Below are positions 1 through 9,177 of a DNA stretch of 38,756 nt, piece by piece. Positions within the stretch are counted from its first letter, which is position 1, and each line of letters opens with the position of its first letter. Both the position numbers and the translations under genes were made by a program. The stretch comes from an uncultured Eggerthellaceae bacterium (GTDB taxonomy: Bacteria > Actinomycetota > Coriobacteriia > Coriobacteriales > Eggerthellaceae): positions 1-38,756 of the forward strand of contig CANOBU010000010.1 of NCBI GenBank assembly GCA_947564425.1. Reading direction: 5' to 3'. Below the pieces are notes generated by a model, which ran no database searches, was not told the DNA's origin, and saw only the letters and a list, made by a program, of their open reading frames with translations.

Positions 1-165
1 TAGCATCTTGCAGGTCGAGGACCTTCTCATATCCTATCCCATTAGAAATCTCCCGATGTCCCATTCATTGGACAGTAAAACACCTTTGAAAAAGTGCTCA
101 GTGGCTTTCTTGGACGTTCCCCATCTGTAGAATCCGGAACCGAACTCTCCCTTACCCCCATACCC

Positions 166-1452
166 CTAATGCACGCTGCAGCTCAAGCAGGGGTCGTAGG
201 CGCGCACCAGCTTCTCGATCTCTGCCCGGATGTCGGCCTCATCCGCCCCTTCGGCCACCATCTTCTCGGCAAGCAGGCGCATGTCGCATTCCAGATTGGC
301 GACATTCTGGGCCGTGGGAGTCACGATGCTCGCCTTCACCACGCAGCCGTCGTCATCCAGCGTCAGATCATGGAACAGCGCCCCGCGCGGGGCCTCGGTG
401 TAGCCCACCCCGCGGCCGCCCCGCACCTGATAGGGCACCACAGCACTCGACCCCTCGAACTCATCGGCCGCCAGGCGCCGGCAGATGCCCGCGCAGCGCT
501 CCAGGGCGTCCACCAGCTCGATGGCCTGGGCCACGTTGTTGCGGAAGGGGTTGCGCTCCGGCGGACGCAAGCCCGCCTTGGCAGCCGCCACCTTGGCATC
601 CTTGCACAGGAAATCCCACGATACGTTCATGCGAGCCAGGGCGCTGGTCATATAAGGCGTGCCGGTCTGCCGTTCCCGCGCGAACAGCGCCCCGGAATGC
701 GCCACCCGGTACTCCTCGATGTATTCGCCCCAATCATCGGCGTCGAACACCGCCCCGCCGTCCACGAACCGCGCCTGGCGCGAGTCGCACACGGGGAACT
801 TATCGGGCGCGCACATGGCCAGCACATCGCCGGCGCTTCGGATGTCCGGCACCGCAAACGAGTTGAACAAGTCCACCGTCTGCAGGGCGAAAGGCCTCAT
901 GGCATCCATCTCATCGGCAAGCCACAGGTATTCGTCGCGCGATATCTCGCTGGTGAAGCCGCCCACCACCGCCGTGATGGGGTGAATCGAGCGGCCGCCC
1001 ACCTTCGTGCACAGGCGGTTGCCCAGCTCCTTCAGGGCCAGGGCGTGATCGAACAGCGCCGGGTCGGCCTCCTGCAGGGGAAACACGCTCTTCTGCCCCA
1101 GGAAATCCGGAGCCGCCAGCACATACAGGTGCGTACCGTGGTTCTGCAGGTACGACCCGTACACCAGAAGCTCCCGCAGGGCATGGGTGCGGTCGGTCAC
1201 CTGCACCCCGAATATGCGCTCGATGGCCAATATGTCGGTCACGGTATGGCTGGCCGAGCAGATGCCGCACACCCGCGAGGCGATGTAGGGCACCTCGCTG
1301 AAGATGCGCCCCTGCACCATCGACTCGAACAGCCGGGCCGCCTCGATAACCTCCATCTGCACGGTCTTCACCGCGCCGTCCTCTATCACCACATGGATGT
1401 TCCCATGACCCTCGATGCGGGCCACATGGTCTACGTTTATGGCCGCTTTCAT
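166..1452 (-). CDS. hydA: [NiFe] hydrogenase large (alpha) subunit, group 3b-like
   Basis: This 428-residue protein is the catalytic subunit of a cytoplasmic [NiFe] hydrogenase that would carry the Ni-Fe(CN)2CO centre. The N-terminal L1 motif R-x-C-G-x-C lies at residues 60-65 (Cys62, Cys65). The C-terminal L2 motif D-P-C-x-x-C lies at 420-425 (Cys422, Cys425). Length and motifs fit the HydA/MvhA-type large subunits of group 3. The protein stops exactly at His428 in D-P-C-L-S-C-S-V-H, so the peptide that a maturation protease normally removes after this histidine is absent. Its ATG overlaps the TGA of hydD by four bases (ATGA), which indicates translational coupling. It is the last gene of the four-gene operon. 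Nickel insertion would need HypA/HypB, which are encoded at 17.9-19 kb. Confidence 0.93.
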   Translation of the reverse strand: MKAAINVDHVARIEGHGNIHVVIEDGAVKTVQMEVIEAARLFESMVQGRIFSEVPYIASRVCGICSASHTVTDILAIERIFGVQVTDRTHALRELLVYGSYLQNHGTHLYVLAAPDFLGQKSVFPLQEADPALFDHALALKELGNRLCTKVGGRSIHPITAVVGGFTSEISRDEYLWLADEMDAMRPFALQTVDLFNSFAVPDIRSAGDVLAMCAPDKFPVCDSRQARFVDGGAVFDADDWGEYIEEYRVAHSGALFARERQTGTPYMTSALARMNVSWDFLCKDAKVAAAKAGLRPPERNPFRNNVAQAIELVDALERCAGICRRLAADEFEGSSAVVPYQVRGGRGVGYTEAPRGALFHDLTLDDDGCVVKASIVTPTAQNVANLECDMRLLAEKMVAEGADEADIRAEIEKLVRAYDPCLSCSVH

Positions 1453-2285
1453 CGGGCCCCCTTCCCGACCGCCGTCCCGGCCACGGGCTCGTCATCGCCC
1501 TGGCGCCCCGCTTGCGAGAGCGGCACCTGGCTGAACATCTGCAGCGCCTTGTCGAACCGGGCTGCGGGCACACCGTAGCGCTCGCAGGCCTGGCGGGTGG
1601 AATCCAGGTTGGCAGCACTCGACAGCCCGGCGCACCCGAAGCAGGGCCGCCCGCGGTTCACGCAGCGCGCATTGCACCCGGCCCGCGTGACCAGCCCCAT
1701 GCACAGCTCGCCCTGGTTGAAGAAGCAGTCGTTCTCGTTGCGTTTGCAATCGGCGCACAGGGCACGCTCCTCGCGCACGGCGTTAGATCCGAACAGCACC
1801 CGCTGCAGCTGCGTCGCGAAATCCCTCGCATCGATGGGACAGCAGTACACCCGCGAATCCACGGTGATCACGGCATCGACCGGCCTCGGCTCTATCATCT
1901 GCCCGCAAGCCTCGGGCACGGCATCGCCGTACACCTCGCCCACACGCCGGGCCAGGGCGTTCTCGGCCATGCCGGTGACGCCGCCGGTCACCGCGCACGC
2001 GCCGATGGCCATCACATGGGCCGCCTTCTCTCGCACGCGCCGCACCAGATCCTCGGATTCCCGGGTGGTCACCGAGCCCTCTATGATGGCCACATCGTAG
2101 GCATCGGGCATGTCCTCGCTGGTCACCAGCTGCCAATACTCCAGGTCTATCTGGTCCAGAAGCTCCATCAGGTGCGGTTCGCTGTTGGTTATCTGCAGCT
2201 GGCAACCGAAGCAGCTGGCCAGGCCCACCACCACTACGCGGGGCCGAGGCCGGGGATTGTCGGTGATCATGCTGAAGGCGCCCAT
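1449..2285 (-). CDS. hydD: [NiFe] hydrogenase small (delta) subunit
   Basis: The 278-residue protein is the electron-transferring small subunit that pairs with HydA. The N-terminal half has the 20-kDa NADH-dehydrogenase-like fold with proximal cluster ligands in G-L-A-S-C-F-G-C (about residues 21-28), a G-A-C-A-V-T-G-G segment and a later C-C-P-I-D. The C-terminal part is rich in cysteines (C-x-x-C, C-x-G-C and similar, about 185-230), as expected for further Fe-S clusters. It has no Tat signal peptide, so the enzyme should be cytoplasmic. The start follows the stop of hydG by one base. The last about 25 residues are polar and probably a disordered tail. Confidence 0.92.
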   Translation of the reverse strand: MGAFSMITDNPRPRPRVVVVGLASCFGCQLQITNSEPHLMELLDQIDLEYWQLVTSEDMPDAYDVAIIEGSVTTRESEDLVRRVREKAAHVMAIGACAVTGGVTGMAENALARRVGEVYGDAVPEACGQMIEPRPVDAVITVDSRVYCCPIDARDFATQLQRVLFGSNAVREERALCADCKRNENDCFFNQGELCMGLVTRAGCNARCVNRGRPCFGCAGLSSAANLDSTRQACERYGVPAARFDKALQMFSQVPLSQAGRQGDDEPVAGTAVGKGAR

Positions 2286-2286
2286 A

Positions 2287-3198
2287 TTACATCGACCCCT
2301 GGATATTCTTGGCTTCCCAATAGTTGAACACGGGCCCGTCGATGCAGCAGTACTGGTGCCCGATCTGGCAGTGGCCGCACTTGCCCATGCCGCACTTCAT
2401 ATGGCGCTCGAAGCTCATGTATATGTGGTCGTAGCTGATATTCTTCTCGCGCATGACCTCCACCACGAACCGGTACATCACCGGCGGCCCGCACACGGCG
2501 CCGAAGGTATTGGCAGGGTTTATGTCCAGCTTCTTCATGGGCTCGGTCACCACGCCCACTTCCCCATCCCAGGTATCGTCGGGTTCGTCCACCGTCAGGA
2601 TCAGGTCGAAGTCCTTGCGGTGCCGCCACATCTCGAACTGGTCGCGGAACATGATATCGGCCGGCGTGCGCGAGCCGTACACGATGGTGACCTTCCCGAA
2701 ATCGGAGCGGTTGTCGTGGATGTAGTTGATCAGCGAGCGCACCGGCGCTATCCCCAGGCCGCCGGCCACCACCAGGATGTCGTTGCCGCGCATCTGCTCC
2801 ACGGGGAAACCGCGGCCGAAGGGGCCCCGCAGCCCCACGATATCGCCGCATTGCATCCGATGCAGCTGCTCGGTCACCGTGCCGGTGCGCCGCACGCACA
2901 GCTCGATGAAACCCTGCTTGGTCGGCGAGCTGGTTATGGATATGGGCACCTCGCCCACGCCGAACAGCGACAGCTCCACGAACTGCCCCGGCTCGTGCAC
3001 GAAAGCCTCGCGCACGCGTTCGTCGGTCAGGCGGAACTCGAACAGCTTCTCGTGGGCCGTCAGCTCGCGGATCGAGGTGATGCGCGCCGGCCAGGGCCGA
3101 TAGGCGTTGCCCATCAGCATCTCCTGTCCGGTCATCACATGGGGCGCCTCGGTGAGCGCCCGCACAGCCAAGGGGCTGGCCCCAACGCTATCGGTCAT
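2287..3198 (-). CDS. hydG: Hydrogenase FAD/NAD(P)-binding (gamma) subunit
   Basis: This is a ferredoxin-reductase-type subunit of 303 residues from the chosen start, resembling HydG of sulfhydrogenases and AsrB of anaerobic sulfite reductase. It should pass electrons between NAD(P)H and the Fe-S chain of the hydrogenase. Visible are an FAD-binding beta-barrel with P-I-S-I-T-S-S (about residue 79), a nucleotide-binding loop V-V-A-G-G-L-G-I-A-P (about 140-150), and a C-terminal cysteine cluster C-G-M-G-K-C-G-H-C followed by a Y-C-C motif that would bind a [2Fe-2S] centre. An in-frame ATG six codons further upstream (3216) is also possible. Both starts overlap the end of hydB. HydG here means the hydrogenase gamma subunit, not the radical-SAM maturase of the same name. 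Confidence 0.88.
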   Translation of the reverse strand: MTDSVGASPLAVRALTEAPHVMTGQEMLMGNAYRPWPARITSIRELTAHEKLFEFRLTDERVREAFVHEPGQFVELSLFGVGEVPISITSSPTKQGFIELCVRRTGTVTEQLHRMQCGDIVGLRGPFGRGFPVEQMRGNDILVVAGGLGIAPVRSLINYIHDNRSDFGKVTIVYGSRTPADIMFRDQFEMWRHRKDFDLILTVDEPDDTWDGEVGVVTEPMKKLDINPANTFGAVCGPPVMYRFVVEVMREKNISYDHIYMSFERHMKCGMGKCGHCQIGHQYCCIDGPVFNYWEAKNIQGSM

Positions 3199-4225
3199 CA
3201 CGGGCCCCCTTCTCATCGAAGAACCTCAGCACCTGGATCGGGTCGATATCCGCCTTGCAGGCCGCCACGCAGCGCCCGCAGCCGGTGCACAGCATGCGGT
3301 CGTGGTTCACCATGAAGCCGTTCAGCTTATGGTACATCCGGTGGCGTACCCGGTCGCGTCCCGTGGGGCGGAAGTTGTGGCCGCCGGCCACCAAGGCGAA
3401 ATCGGGGCTGGTGCAGGCATCCCAGGTGCGTTCGCGCACACCGGCGTCGGAATCCTCCTGAAGCACGTCGCGTATGTCGAAGCAGTAGCAGGTGGGACAC
3501 ACGCTGGCGCAGGCCGAACACGACAGGCACCGGCCCCCCAGCTCGTCCCAGAACGGGTCGAAATGGAACACGTCCATCAGCATGGGCACATCCTCCACAT
3601 GGGGGATATCCGGGTTGAAGGCCGCCTGATGGCGGCGCGTGGCCAGGCGGAAGGCCCGGCGATCATCGTCGGTCGCCTCGGCTATCTCGCAACAGGCCTC
3701 CAGGATGTTGGTGGCCTCTACGCTGGACATCGACACCAGGTACTTGTCCCCGATGTCGTAGAGGAACAGGTCGTAGCCGAACTGCACCTCATCGGCTCCC
3801 ATCAGCTGGCAGAAACAGGTGTCGGTAGGCATGCAGCTTATACCCACCACCAGCGTCGCCGCCCGGCGCGCCGCATAGTAGGGGTCGGTGTACTTCCCCT
3901 GGGCAAGGGCCAGGTCGAGCCGGTTGAATCCGCTTATGTCGCAGGCATGGGCCCCGAAGATGACCCGGGGCTTCACCTCCTGCACGAAATCCTGCACCAG
4001 GTTGGCCCGGGCATCGAACCTCATCATGGCCTCCACAGGGGGGAACAGGTACTTCTTCGCCGAGGAGGCGGTCTGGGGGTAATCGAGGGCTATCTGGTCG
4101 GGGGAATCGACGGTGTCGAACACATAGCGCTCCCCCCGCTTCACAGGGGCAACGACCTCGTAGGACTCCATAAACCCACGGACGAGCGCAGGCAGCTGCG
4201 ACTTGTCCATGACACGGTAGAGCAT
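3188..4225 (-). CDS. hydB: Hydrogenase 4Fe-4S (beta) subunit, AsrA-like
   Basis: This 345-residue iron-sulfur protein is the first gene of the hydrogenase operon. The family (HydB of sulfhydrogenase, AsrA of anaerobic sulfite reductase) carries electrons between the small subunit and the flavin subunit. Two C-terminal ferredoxin-type cysteine groups are visible, C-x-x-C-x-x-C-x-x-x-C around residues 233-247 and C-x-x-C-x-x-C-x-x-x-C around 313-323. A further cysteine pair lies at 131-139. The order hydB-hydG-hydD-hydA is the one known from group 3b operons. A purine-rich ribosome-binding site (GGAAGAGGAG) precedes the ATG. Assignment to group 3b rather than another group 3 type is an inference from subunit composition. 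Confidence 0.9.
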   Translation of the reverse strand: MLYRVMDKSQLPALVRGFMESYEVVAPVKRGERYVFDTVDSPDQIALDYPQTASSAKKYLFPPVEAMMRFDARANLVQDFVQEVKPRVIFGAHACDISGFNRLDLALAQGKYTDPYYAARRAATLVVGISCMPTDTCFCQLMGADEVQFGYDLFLYDIGDKYLVSMSSVEATNILEACCEIAEATDDDRRAFRLATRRHQAAFNPDIPHVEDVPMLMDVFHFDPFWDELGGRCLSCSACASVCPTCYCFDIRDVLQEDSDAGVRERTWDACTSPDFALVAGGHNFRPTGRDRVRHRMYHKLNGFMVNHDRMLCTGCGRCVAACKADIDPIQVLRFFDEKGARDDR

Positions 4226-4267
4226 GGCGGCTCCTCTTCCTCGTCGATGCGCTTTCGCGATGGAACC

Positions 4268-4297
4268 ACTCTACCATCCGCAGGGGCCGAATGCCAA
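4268..4297 (-). promoter_or_regulatory. Putative promoter of the hydrogenase operon
   Basis: On the minus strand a TTGGCA (4297-4292) and a TAGAGT (4273-4268) are separated by 18 bases. They lie about 40-70 bases upstream of the hydB start. The spacing and hexamers fit a housekeeping sigma promoter. This is a match by eye only. Confidence 0.45.
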
Positions 4298-4361
4298 AAC
4301 GGCCCCCGGCCAATCGACAGATGGTCCATGAAATCACAAGACGGGGAACACAGGACGCCCC

Positions 4362-5282
4362 CTACGAGTCGCCGAACCCCCACAGGCGCACCTCGGGCTG
4401 CAGGGCCACGCCGAAGCGCTCGGCCACGCCGGCGGCCACATCGTCCATCAGCTGCCGTATATCGGCGGCCGTGGCGTCCCCCGCATTCACCACGAAGCCA
4501 GCATGCTTGCGCGAAACCTCGGCGCCCCCCACCCGGTAGCCCTGGAAGCCGGCATCCTGGATGAGCTTGCCCGCGAAATGCCCCTCGGGGCGCTTGAAGG
4601 TGGAACCGGCGCTGGGCATATCGAGGGGCTGCTTCCGGTTGCGACGGGCAGCCAGGTCGTCCATGCGCTGCCGGATGACAGCCGGATCGTCGGGCTGCAG
4701 CCGAAGCTCCGCGCCCAGCACGATGTACCCCCGCTCGCCCATCATGGAGCGGCGGTAGCCCCAATCGGCCTCGGCGGCGGAAAGGCGCACCACCTCGCCC
4801 GCAGGCGACAAGCAGGTCACGGCCCGGGCAACATCGCGCAGCTCGCCGCCATAGGCCCCGGCGTTCATGATGGCGGCCCCGCCCAGGCTGCCGGGTATGC
4901 CGGCGGCGAACTCGAAGCCGCCCAGCCCCGCCTCCAGCGCCGCCCGGGCGACCTTCGCATTGGTGGCGCCGGCCTGCACCCGCACCTGCTCCCCTTCCAC
5001 CTGCACATCCGCCAGCTTCGGCCCGATGCGCAGCACCACGCCCCGCAGACCCGCATCGGCCACCAGCAGGTTGCTGCCGCAGCCCATCACGTACAGGGGA
5101 ATTCCCCCTTCGCGGCAGAATGCCGCAACGGCGCCCACAGCCTCGATGGAATCGGGGGTGGCGAAGGCGTCGGCCGGCCCGCCCACCCTGAAGGTGGTGT
5201 GGGCGGCCATGGGCTCGTCGGTCAGCAGGTTCCCCTCGCCGAGGATTCCCCGCAGCCGTTTGATGGCAGAAATCGGAATCAT
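4362..5282 (-). CDS. murB: UDP-N-acetylenolpyruvoylglucosamine reductase
   Basis: MurB is a cytosolic FAD enzyme that reduces UDP-GlcNAc-enolpyruvate to UDP-MurNAc with NADPH in peptidoglycan precursor synthesis. The 306-residue protein has the FAD-binding stretches G-G-P-A-D-A-F and M-G-C-G-S-N-L-L-V-A-D, the S-L-G-G-A-A-I-M-N-A-G-A-Y-G-G-E segment, Y-R-R-S, and the A-G-S-T-F-K-R-P motif that holds the proton-donating serine. The Y-R-x-S motif and overall length fit type I MurB. It is divergent from the UvrA2-like gene, and 129 bases separate the two starts. It is not linked to other cell-wall genes here. Confidence 0.96.
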   Translation of the reverse strand: MIPISAIKRLRGILGEGNLLTDEPMAAHTTFRVGGPADAFATPDSIEAVGAVAAFCREGGIPLYVMGCGSNLLVADAGLRGVVLRIGPKLADVQVEGEQVRVQAGATNAKVARAALEAGLGGFEFAAGIPGSLGGAAIMNAGAYGGELRDVARAVTCLSPAGEVVRLSAAEADWGYRRSMMGERGYIVLGAELRLQPDDPAVIRQRMDDLAARRNRKQPLDMPSAGSTFKRPEGHFAGKLIQDAGFQGYRVGGAEVSRKHAGFVVNAGDATAADIRQLMDDVAAGVAERFGVALQPEVRLWGFGDS

Positions 5283-5411
5283 GGGCCCATTCTAGCAAAG
5301 CCGCCGCCGGAAAGCCGCCGGGATGGCAACGGACCGTGGGCGAAATGCCATGGGCAGCGGCCCCGGACCGGTTTACACTGGAAGGAAAGGCGAACGAGGA
5401 CGGGAGGTCCC

Positions 5412-7928
5412 ATGGCAGCCCACAAGGAGCCATCGTGCATAGAGGTGCGGGGCGCACGGGTCCACAACCTGAAGGATATCGACGTGGATGTGCCGCTGGA
5501 CAGCTTCGTGGGCATTGCGGGGGTGTCCGGCAGCGGCAAGAGCTCCCTGGCCCTGGGCGTGCTGTATGCCGAGGGGTCGCGGCGCTACCTGGATGCGCTG
5601 TCCACCTACACGCGACGCCGCATCGCCCAGACCGCACGGGCCGATGTGGACGCCGTGCGCTACGTGCCCGCTGCCCTGGCCCTGCGCCAGCGCCCCGGCA
5701 TCCCGGATATACGCTCCACCTTCGGCACCGCCACCGAGCTTCTGAACTACCTGCGCCTGGCCTTCTCGCGCCTGGGCAGCCACCGCTGCCCGAACGGCCA
5801 CTATGCACCCCCCACCATGAACGTGGCCCTGGAAAAGCCCATCACCTGCCCCGTGTGCGGGGTGGAGTTCTACGGCCCCGGAGCCGAGGACCTCGCCTTC
5901 AACAGCGCCGGCGCCTGCCCTACCTGCGGCGGCACCGGCGTGGTGCGCGAGGTGGACGAATCGGCCTTGATCGCCGATCCGGACCTGACCTTGGAGGAAG
6001 GGGCGGTGGCCCCCTGGCGCCAGCTGATGTGGTCGCTCATGCCCCAGGTGGCGCAGGCCATGGGGGTGCGCATCGACGTGCCCTACAAGGACCTCACCGA
6101 TGCCGAGAAGGACATCGTGCTGCACGGCCCCATGGAGAAGCGGCATATCCTGTACGTGCCCAAGAACAAAGACCACGCCACCGAGCTCGACTTCACCTAC
6201 TACAGCGCCGAGAACACCGTGCGCAACGCCCTGGCCAAGGTGAAGGACGACAAGGGCCTGGCCCGGGTGGCGAAGTTCCTGAAAGAGGAGGCCTGCCCCG
6301 ATTGCGGGGGCTCGCGGCTGTCGGATGCGGCCCGCGCGCCGCTGGTCTGCGGCCTGAACCTGGCCCAGGCCACGGCCATGACGCTGGACGAGCTGCAGCA
6401 GTGGGTACCCGCCGTGCGAAAGGGCACCCCCGCCGAGATGCGTGCCATGGCCAAGGAGATCCTATCGGGCATGGCCGAGCCCATGGCGCGCCTGCAGCAG
6501 CTGGGGCTGGGGTACCTCGCCCTCGACCGCGCCTCCAACACGCTTTCCACCGGCGAGCGCCAGCGGGTGGAGCTCACCCGGGCCGTGCGCAACCGCACCA
6601 CCGGCGTGCTGTACGTGCTGGACGAGCCCTCCATCGGGCTGCACCCCTCCAATGTGGACGGCCTCCTGGGCGTGATAGACGACCTGCTGGCCGACGGGAA
6701 CTCCGTCGTGGTGGTGGACCACGATGCCCAGCTGCTGCGCCGCTGCGAATGGATCATCGAGATAGGCCCCGGCAGCGGCGCCGACGGGGGACGCGTGATA
6801 GCCCAGGGGACCGTCGCCTCCATAGAAGCCGACCCCGCAAGCCGCATCGGCGGCTTCCTATCGGGCAGGCGCCGGGTGCAGGCCCGCCCGCGCGCAAGCG
6901 CCGGTAACATGTTCGAACACGGCGCCATAGACATCGAGACCGATGCCATCCACACGGTGAAGCCCCTGCATGCGCGCATACCGCGCCGGCGCCTGACGGC
7001 CATCACCGGCGTGTCGGGCTCGGGCAAGACCACCCTGGTGCTCGAGAGCCTGGTGCCGGGGCTGAAGGCGCATATCGCCGGAACGAAGCTGCCGCTGCCC
7101 GTGCGGAAGGTGAGCGCCGAGGGGCTCAGCCGGGTGGACCTCATCGACTCCACCCCCATCGGCGCCAACGTGCGCTCCACCGTAGCCACGTACTCGGGGG
7201 TGATGGACAACCTGCGCCGGGCCTTCGCCGCCAGCCCCCAGGCGAAGGAGGCAGGGCTCAAAGCCGGCGACTTCTCGTACAATACGGGCTCGCTGCGCTG
7301 CCCCACCTGCGATGGCACGGGGCAGATCTCCCTCGATGTGCAGTTCCTGCCCGATGTGGACATCCAATGCCCCGATTGCCGGGGCTCGCGCTACAGCGAC
7401 GAGGGCCGGCGCATAACCCATCGGCTGAAGGCCGCCGACGGCAGCGCGGTCGAGAAATCGCTGCCGGCGCTGCTGGCCCAGACCGTCGACGAGGTGCTGG
7501 CCGAGGCAACCAACCTGAAGAAGGTATGCGCATCGCTGCAGACCCTCCACGACCTGGGCCTGGGCTACCTCACCCTGGGCGAATCCACCCCGGCCCTCTC
7601 GGGCGGCGAGGCCCAGCGCCTGAAGCTGGCAAGCGAGATAGGGCGCAACCAGGAAGACGCCCTGTTCGTGTTCGACGAGCCCACCATCGGGCTGCATCCC
7701 CTGGACGTGGAGGTGCTCATAGGGGTGCTGCAGTCGCTGATCGACCGCGGGGCCACGGTGCTGGTGATCGAACACGACCTGGACCTCATAGCCAATGCCG
7801 ACTACATCATCGACCTGGGCCCCGGCGGCGGCCAGGCGGGCGGCCGCATCGTGGCGGCAGGCACCCCCGAGGCCGTGGCGGCCGATGAGGACAGCATCAC
7901 GGGCCGCTATCTGCCGGCGGCCCCTTAG
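5412..7928 (+). CDS. UvrA2-like ABC ATPase (short excinuclease A homologue)
   Basis: This 838-residue protein has two ABC ATPase halves. Walker A motifs are G-V-S-G-S-G-K-S (about residues 36-43) and G-V-S-G-S-G-K-T in the second half. Zinc-binding C-P-x-C-G pairs are present in both halves, as are D-E-P-S-I-G-L-H-P and D-E-P-T-I-G-L-H-P. Canonical UvrA is about 940-970 residues. Here the stretch between the first Walker A and the first zinc pairs is compact, so the UvrB-binding domain appears to be missing, as in UvrA2/DrrC-type proteins. The first ABC signature reads L-S-T-G-E instead of L-S-G-G-E, while the second is canonical. A GGGAGGT ribosome-binding site just before ATG 5412 fixes the start within a longer open frame. 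A role in drug tolerance or DNA-damage tolerance is possible but unproven. Confidence 0.88.
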   Translation: MAAHKEPSCIEVRGARVHNLKDIDVDVPLDSFVGIAGVSGSGKSSLALGVLYAEGSRRYLDALSTYTRRRIAQTARADVDAVRYVPAALALRQRPGIPDIRSTFGTATELLNYLRLAFSRLGSHRCPNGHYAPPTMNVALEKPITCPVCGVEFYGPGAEDLAFNSAGACPTCGGTGVVREVDESALIADPDLTLEEGAVAPWRQLMWSLMPQVAQAMGVRIDVPYKDLTDAEKDIVLHGPMEKRHILYVPKNKDHATELDFTYYSAENTVRNALAKVKDDKGLARVAKFLKEEACPDCGGSRLSDAARAPLVCGLNLAQATAMTLDELQQWVPAVRKGTPAEMRAMAKEILSGMAEPMARLQQLGLGYLALDRASNTLSTGERQRVELTRAVRNRTTGVLYVLDEPSIGLHPSNVDGLLGVIDDLLADGNSVVVVDHDAQLLRRCEWIIEIGPGSGADGGRVIAQGTVASIEADPASRIGGFLSGRRRVQARPRASAGNMFEHGAIDIETDAIHTVKPLHARIPRRRLTAITGVSGSGKTTLVLESLVPGLKAHIAGTKLPLPVRKVSAEGLSRVDLIDSTPIGANVRSTVATYSGVMDNLRRAFAASPQAKEAGLKAGDFSYNTGSLRCPTCDGTGQISLDVQFLPDVDIQCPDCRGSRYSDEGRRITHRLKAADGSAVEKSLPALLAQTVDEVLAEATNLKKVCASLQTLHDLGLGYLTLGESTPALSGGEAQRLKLASEIGRNQEDALFVFDEPTIGLHPLDVEVLIGVLQSLIDRGATVLVIEHDLDLIANADYIIDLGPGGGQAGGRIVAAGTPEAVAADEDSITGRYLPAAP

Positions 7929-9139
7929 GCCCCGGCGACTGCGCGGTACAGCTCGTCCAGCTCGCGGATGATCGCGGCCTGGGAATAGTTCTCGCGGGCA
8001 TAGGCGGCCACCCGGTCGCGCCATCCCGGGTCAGCCAGGGCCCGCTGCAGCGTCTCCGTCACGCCGCGGGCCAGATCCCGGGCATCCTCGGGGTTCACGA
8101 GCTCCCCCACCGCGCTGTTCACGAAATCGGGCAGGCCGCCCTGGTTCGTCGCTACCACCGGCGTGCCGCAGGCCATGGCCTCCACGGCCACCAGACCGAA
8201 GGGCTCCCGGCGCGACGGCACCAAGTCGATATCGGCTGCGCGGTACAGGTCGGCCAGCTGCTGCTGCGACACATTCCCTATGAAGTGCACGTTCTGCAGA
8301 CCCAGGGCCGCCGCCTGGGCCTCCAGGGCGGCGCGCTCCTCCCCGTGGCCGGCCAGCACCAGCAACGCGTCGGGGAGGTCGCGCTGGAAGATGGCCGCCG
8401 CATCCAGCAGCACGTCGATACCTTTGAAGCGGGTCATCTTGCCGGCGAACAGGATGACGGGGCGGTTCCCGCAGTCGATGCCGTAGCGCCCCAGCACCTC
8501 GGCGCGGTCGAGGGGCTTCTGGAAGAAGATATCGGGGTTGTAGCCGTTGCGCATGCGCACGATCTTATCCCCCCAGCGGGGAAACACCTTGCGCACCAGG
8601 GCCTCGTTGTCGGCGGATATGCAGATGACCTTCTGCGCCGCCTGCATGGCCCCGTCGGCGTAATGGCGCAGCTGAGGCCATTTTTCGTAGCCCATCAGGT
8701 CGGTGCCGTGGGCCGTGAGCACCAGCGGCGCCCCTTTGCCCGCGGCCAGCGACGGCAGCACCCATACGTGCTGCCCGTGGATCACATCGGGGGCGAAATC
8801 GCGCACCTCCCGGTCGATGGCCTCGCCGAAGGCGGCGGTATAGGCCCCCATCTGCTGTTCGGTAAGGTCGTCGAAGGCCGTGAGCGAACGCGGATGGGTG
8901 GTGAAGCAGGGGAAATTGAAATCGAGCGCCCCTTCTGGCGCGGCGGCGGGGTCGGCAGGGTCGGTGAAGAACACCGGATGCAGGCGCACCCCCTCGTACT
9001 GCTGGATATCCCGGGAGTTCTCGGGCAGGATGACGCATACCTCGTGGCCTATCTTGGCCAGCTGGGTGGCGAGGTTCTTCGTATAGGTACCGCTGCCCGA
9101 CCCCTCCAAGGGAAAATGGTTGATCATGAGGATCCGCAT
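7925..9139 (-). CDS. Family 4 glycosyltransferase
   Basis: This 404-residue GT-B fold glycosyltransferase starts with M-R-I-L-M-I-N-H-F-P and a glycine-rich acceptor loop. The C-terminal donor site has the GT4 hallmark E-P-F-G-L-V-A-V-E-A-M-A-C-G-T-P (EX7E). Members transfer a sugar from a nucleotide-sugar to lipids, glycans or small molecules; the substrate cannot be told from sequence. No other glycan gene is adjacent, so it may act alone. The stop codon overlaps the stop of the convergent UvrA2-like gene by four bases. The ATG at 9139 is chosen because homologous proteins begin at this motif; the open frame continues upstream without similarity. Confidence 0.9.
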   Translation of the reverse strand: MRILMINHFPLEGSGSGTYTKNLATQLAKIGHEVCVILPENSRDIQQYEGVRLHPVFFTDPADPAAAPEGALDFNFPCFTTHPRSLTAFDDLTEQQMGAYTAAFGEAIDREVRDFAPDVIHGQHVWVLPSLAAGKGAPLVLTAHGTDLMGYEKWPQLRHYADGAMQAAQKVICISADNEALVRKVFPRWGDKIVRMRNGYNPDIFFQKPLDRAEVLGRYGIDCGNRPVILFAGKMTRFKGIDVLLDAAAIFQRDLPDALLVLAGHGEERAALEAQAAALGLQNVHFIGNVSQQQLADLYRAADIDLVPSRREPFGLVAVEAMACGTPVVATNQGGLPDFVNSAVGELVNPEDARDLARGVTETLQRALADPGWRDRVAAYARENYSQAAIIRELDELYRAVAGA

Positions 9140-9177
9140 GGGAGCCCCCTTCCTGCAGTCCCTCCGGGTTGCGAGTC

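Noticed and set aside
94..1578. Long plus-strand open frame opposite the hydrogenase genes
   Set aside because: It is antisense to hydA/hydD, which have clear motifs. The GC-rich third codon positions keep the opposite strand open; the peptide is histidine-, glycine- and arginine-rich without similarity.
4503..5411. N-terminal extension of the UvrA2-like frame by about 300 codons
   Set aside because: It is antisense to murB and has no UvrA similarity; ATG 5412 has a good ribosome-binding site.
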